Below the pieces are notes generated by a model. It made no database searches. It saw only the letters and a list, made by a program, of their open reading frames with translations, and was not told the origin of the DNA. Below are positions 61,351 through 64,000 of a stretch of 64,000 nt of DNA, piece after piece (position 1 is the first letter of the stretch; each line of letters starts with the position of its first letter). Source of the DNA: Azophilus sp965200465 (GTDB taxonomy: Bacteria > Pseudomonadota > Gammaproteobacteria > Pseudomonadales > Azotimanducaceae); assembly GCA_965200465.1 (NCBI GenBank), contig OZ241358.1, positions 1,860,001 to 1,924,000 of the forward strand. The letters run 5' to 3'. A program made the position numbers and the translations under genes.

Positions 61351-61764
61351 TCAGCCGGGGTCAGACGCCTCTGCCGAGGCGTCCTGAACCTCAGGCGCTG
61401 CGACGGCCTGCCCAGTCCGCCGCTCAAAACCGACGCCGAATGGCTTGGAAACCTGCTTGCGGGTTGTGACCTGAATGTGCAGGTCGCCTTTGGCGGCCCC
61501 GGAAGGCACCGCTCCGTAGCGGCGCCTTAGCTTGATGCGCAGAACACCCGTGGCCGCGCCCTGGCTGCGGGCCCGGGCCATGCGCATCTTGACTTCCGAG
61601 AGCAGCGCCCGCCGTTCGTCGGGGGCCAAGTCGTTCCAGCGCGCGCTCAAGGCGGTCAACTCCTCGTCGGTGGCCGTGGCGTAGCTGACGGGTTGCGCGG
61701 CGGCGCCGACCGGCATGGCGGCGCACAGGGCCAAAACCAAGCTGTTCAGAAAGCGCTGGGGCAT
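61351..61764 (-). CDS. secreted hypothetical protein (DUF3106-like)
   Basis: A 137-residue protein with a signal peptide (about 1-24, AAAQ end). The mature part has SARWNDLAPDERRALLSEV, a pattern recalling DUF3106 proteins, followed by a basic stretch. ATG 61764 is chosen because the signal peptide begins there. It is just upstream of ompR on the same strand (35 bases). Function unknown. Confidence 0.65.
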   Translation of the reverse strand: MPQRFLNSLVLALCAAMPVGAAAQPVSYATATDEELTALSARWNDLAPDERRALLSEVKMRMARARSQGAATGVLRIKLRRRYGAVPSGAAKGDLHIQVTTRKQVSKPFGVGFERRTGQAVAAPEVQDASAEASDPG

Positions 61765-61935
61765 CGCCGCAGTTCCTAGTTTCTCCTTGTTTCCGCGCCG
61801 GCAATTGGGGAGGCGCTCCTTCGCCCAACGACCGGGGCCGGCGAAGGGACCGCGCATAATAGCAGAAAAGCCGCAACCCCAAACCCCGCCGGGGCGCCCT
61901 GCGGCAAAATGCTCCTGGCCGCCCGGAAACCGGGC

Positions 61936-61962
61936 TTGCGCCCGCCGCATTCATGCTAAACT
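61936..61962 (+). promoter_or_regulatory. probable trxA promoter
   Basis: TTGCGC (61936-61941) and an extended -10 TGCTAAACT (hexamer 61957-61962) with a 15-base spacer lie 45 bases before the trxA ATG. The short spacer is offset by the extended -10. Confidence 0.42.
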
Positions 61963-62006
61963 TCGCGCCCTTTTTCCAAACCAACCCTTTAGTGGAGAAA
62001 CAACGC

Positions 62007-62333
62007 ATGAGCGATAACATCGTTCACACCACCGACGCCGACTTCAAGGCCGACGTGCTTCAGTCCGACAAGCCTGTCTTGGTGGACTACTGGGCCGAAT
62101 GGTGCGGCCCCTGCAAGATGATTGCGCCCATACTCGACGAGGTTGCCGAGGACTACGGCGATCGGCTGAAGATCTGCAAGCTCGACATTGACGCCAATCA
62201 GGAGACGCCGCCGAAGTACGGCATTCGCGGCATTCCAACGCTGATGCTCTTCAAGGGCGGCGAAGTGGAGGCCACCAAGGTCGGGGTGCTCAGCAAGTCC
62301 GCCCTTGAGGCGTTTCTTGACAGCAACATCTGA
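62007..62333 (+). CDS. trxA: thioredoxin 1
   Basis: General cytoplasmic disulfide reductase, 108 residues. The WCGPC active site is at 32-36 and the cis-proline strand GIPTLMLF is present. ATG 62007 has GGAG upstream. It is followed by rho as in E. coli and many gammaproteobacteria. Confidence 0.98.
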   Translation: MSDNIVHTTDADFKADVLQSDKPVLVDYWAEWCGPCKMIAPILDEVAEDYGDRLKICKLDIDANQETPPKYGIRGIPTLMLFKGGEVEATKVGVLSKSALEAFLDSNI

Positions 62334-62373
62334 ACCGCCGCCAAGCGGAGCGGCGTTAGTTCGCCCACCCTGC

Positions 62374-62401
62374 TTGACGATGCCCAACAAAACATTAAAC
62401 T
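62374..62401 (+). promoter_or_regulatory. rho promoter
   Basis: TTGACG (62374-62379) and TAAACT (62396-62401) with a 16-base spacer give a good sigma-70 promoter. It implies a roughly 195-base leader before the rho ATG, in line with the long autoregulated rho leader known from E. coli. No strong intrinsic terminator was noticed between trxA and this promoter. Confidence 0.6.
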
Positions 62402-62601
62402 GGCGCTTGGGTTAGGTGGGAACAGCGCCTCAACTCGGCCATTTCCTTGAATTCACTTTCCTCCATCCGGGTCTGTTGAGCCTTGGCCGCCACGGAACTG
62501 GCGGCGGCATCCCCTAGGATGGCGGCGCACCCCAACCGTGCATTTGGCCGACGACGAATTCCCAGCAAAACCCCAGTCAACTTCAGCAAAGAGCAGATGC
62601 C

Positions 62602-63867
62602 ATGGTGATGTATCTCAAAGACCTTAAAGCCAAGCCGGTGGGCGAACTGATCGACATGGGCCGCGACCTAGGCTTGGACAACTTGGCCCGTTCCCGCAAG
62701 CAGGAGGTCATCGCCGCCATCGTGCGCAAGCAGGCCAAGGCCGGCGAGGACGTCTTTGGCGCCGGCACCTTGGAAATTCTGCAGGACGGTTTCGGGTTCC
62801 TGCGCTCGCCTGACAGCTCCTACCTCGCCGGCCCGGATGACATCTATGTTTCCCCCAGCCAGATCCGCCGCTTCAACCTGCGCACCGGGGACAGCTTGGC
62901 CGGCAAAATTCGGCCGCCCAAGGACGGCGAGCGCTACTTCGCCATGCTCAAGGTTGACGAGATCAACTTCAGCGAGCCGAACACCAAGAAGCACAAGATC
63001 CTGTTCGAGAACCTCACTCCCCTGTTCCCCACCGAGCGCTTCAAGCTGGAGCGGGGCAACGGCAGCACCGAGGACCTCACCGCCCGCACCGTTGACCTCA
63101 TCGCCCCGGTGGGCAAGGGCCAGCGCGGCCTGATCGTCTCGCCGCCGAAGGCCGGCAAAACGCTGGTGCTGCAGAACGTCGCCCAGTCCATAACGGCCAA
63201 TGACCCCGAGGTGGTGCTCATCGTGCTGTTGATCGACGAACGGCCCGAAGAGGTCACGGAGATGCAGCGCACCGTGCGCGGCGAAGTGGTCGCCAGCACC
63301 TTTGACGAGCCGCCGTCGCGCCATGTGCAGGTGGCGGAGATGGTGATCGAAAAGGCCAAGCGGCTGGTGGAGCATCAAAAGGACGTGGTCATCCTGTTGG
63401 ACTCCATGACCCGCTTGGCCCGGGCCTACAACACCACGGTGCCGTCGTCGGGCAAGGTGCTGACCGGCGGCGTTGACGCCCACGCCTTGGAGCGGCCCAA
63501 GCGGTTCTTCGGCGCCGCCCGCAACATCGAGGAAGGCGGCAGCCTGACCATTCTGGCCACCTCCTTGGTCGATACCGGCTCCAAGATGGACGAGGTGATC
63601 TACGAGGAGTTCAAGGGCACCGGCAACCAGGAACTGCACTTGGAGCGCAAGATTGCGGAGAAGCGGGTTTATCCCGCCATCAACATCCGCCGCTCCGGCA
63701 CCCGGCGGGAGGAACTGATCGTGGGGGAGACGGAGCTGCAGAACGTTTGGATTCTGCGCAAGCTGCTGCACGACATGGACGATCTGGTCGCCATTGAGTG
63801 GCTCATCAACAAGCTCAAGGACACCAAGACCAACGGAGAGTTCTTCAACTCCATGCGCGGCAAGTAG
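62602..63867 (+). CDS. rho: transcription termination factor Rho
   Basis: Hexameric RNA helicase that ends transcription, 421 residues, two more than E. coli. The N-terminal SAP-like helices (about 5-45), the RNA-binding cold-shock domain (GFGFLRSPDSSYL), Walker A (SPPKAGKTL), Walker B (VVILLDSMTR) and the Q-loop/R-loop (SSGKVLTGGVD) are complete. ATG 62602 or 62608 could be used. Many weak intrinsic terminators in this window suggest reliance on Rho. Confidence 0.98.
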   Translation: MVMYLKDLKAKPVGELIDMGRDLGLDNLARSRKQEVIAAIVRKQAKAGEDVFGAGTLEILQDGFGFLRSPDSSYLAGPDDIYVSPSQIRRFNLRTGDSLAGKIRPPKDGERYFAMLKVDEINFSEPNTKKHKILFENLTPLFPTERFKLERGNGSTEDLTARTVDLIAPVGKGQRGLIVSPPKAGKTLVLQNVAQSITANDPEVVLIVLLIDERPEEVTEMQRTVRGEVVASTFDEPPSRHVQVAEMVIEKAKRLVEHQKDVVILLDSMTRLARAYNTTVPSSGKVLTGGVDAHALERPKRFFGAARNIEEGGSLTILATSLVDTGSKMDEVIYEEFKGTGNQELHLERKIAEKRVYPAINIRRSGTRREELIVGETELQNVWILRKLLHDMDDLVAIEWLINKLKDTKTNGEFFNSMRGK

Positions 63868-63954
63868 CCGCTCCCGTCCCCATTCCTGCAAGCCGAGCCG
63901 CTGACGCAACAGCCGCCGCCCGCAAGTTGGGCTGCGCCAGCCTCCGTTCGAGCC

Positions 63955-64000
63955 CTAGCCGGAGCGGGCGGGCAGGGGCAGGTCCGGCAGGTTGCCGACG
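63955..64000 (-). CDS. possible 3' end of a minus-strand gene
   Basis: A minus-strand frame open to the window edge encodes GNLPDLPLPARSG and a TAG stop at 63957-63955. Fifteen codons without stops are weak evidence. It would converge on rho with about 90 bases between. Nothing more can be said. Confidence 0.2.
   Translation of the reverse strand, partial: VGNLPDLPLPARSG

Overview
The window is a high-GC bacterial chromosome segment, most likely from an uncultured gammaproteobacterium. The evidence is gene order rather than any marker gene. Several blocks match the arrangement seen in Pseudomonas or E. coli: lptM-lysA-dapF-DUF484-xerC-HAD phosphatase, gshB-tonB-yqgE-ruvX, dsbC-hom-recJ-prfB-lysS, and trxA-rho. 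prfB carries the classical +1 programmed frameshift. Less typical for the class is the coenzyme F420 pathway at the left edge (cofC, then a fused CofG/CofH FO synthase), which suggests an acquired pathway.

Layout. 1-3.2 kb: F420 biosynthesis. 3.4-7.5 kb: a small membrane coiled-coil protein, a DyP-type peroxidase and topA with a near-consensus promoter. 7.6-9.5 kb: an AAA ATPase plus PIN-nuclease pair that resembles defence modules. 9.6-20.3 kb: a YajC-like membrane-anchored protein, gamma-glutamyltransferase and the ung-lysS-prfB-recJ-hom-dsbC housekeeping run, all on the minus strand. 20.3-22.0 kb: a decayed patch with an IS3-type transposase tail, short repeats, a 16-base C run, a nucleotidyltransferase pair and a NYN fragment. 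22.1-38.7 kb: a PDC-hydrolase-like amidohydrolase with an MFS exporter, then ilvA, rpiA, pgk-tkt, metK, gshB-tonB-yqgE-ruvX and the lysine/peptidoglycan precursor cluster.

39.1-44.5 kb is the accessory island. It holds a tightly overlapping four-gene operon of lower GC: a TerB-like protein, a glycine-zipper/coiled-coil protein, a protein combining a PD-(D/E)XK-like motif with a glycine zipper, and a second, divergent uracil-DNA glycosylase. Beside it are hicA and a HicB antitoxin whose C-terminus is a nuclease-like DUF6998-type domain, followed by a flavin oxidoreductase remnant. The four-gene operon is the best candidate for an undescribed system, plausibly anti-phage. That function is inference from gene content and architecture.

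44.6-64 kb: soluble lytic transglycosylase, tatD, a glutaredoxin/C39-peptidase divergent pair with an overlapping downstream run (membrane protein, GNAT, S9 peptidase, ddl), amtB, acyl-CoA metabolism (acyl-CoA dehydrogenase, two hot-dog dehydratase halves, enoyl-CoA hydratase), a ClpP paralogue, an OmpA/OprF-like porin beside an EnvZ/OmpR pair, then trxA and rho. No tRNA, rRNA, CRISPR array or replication origin was seen.
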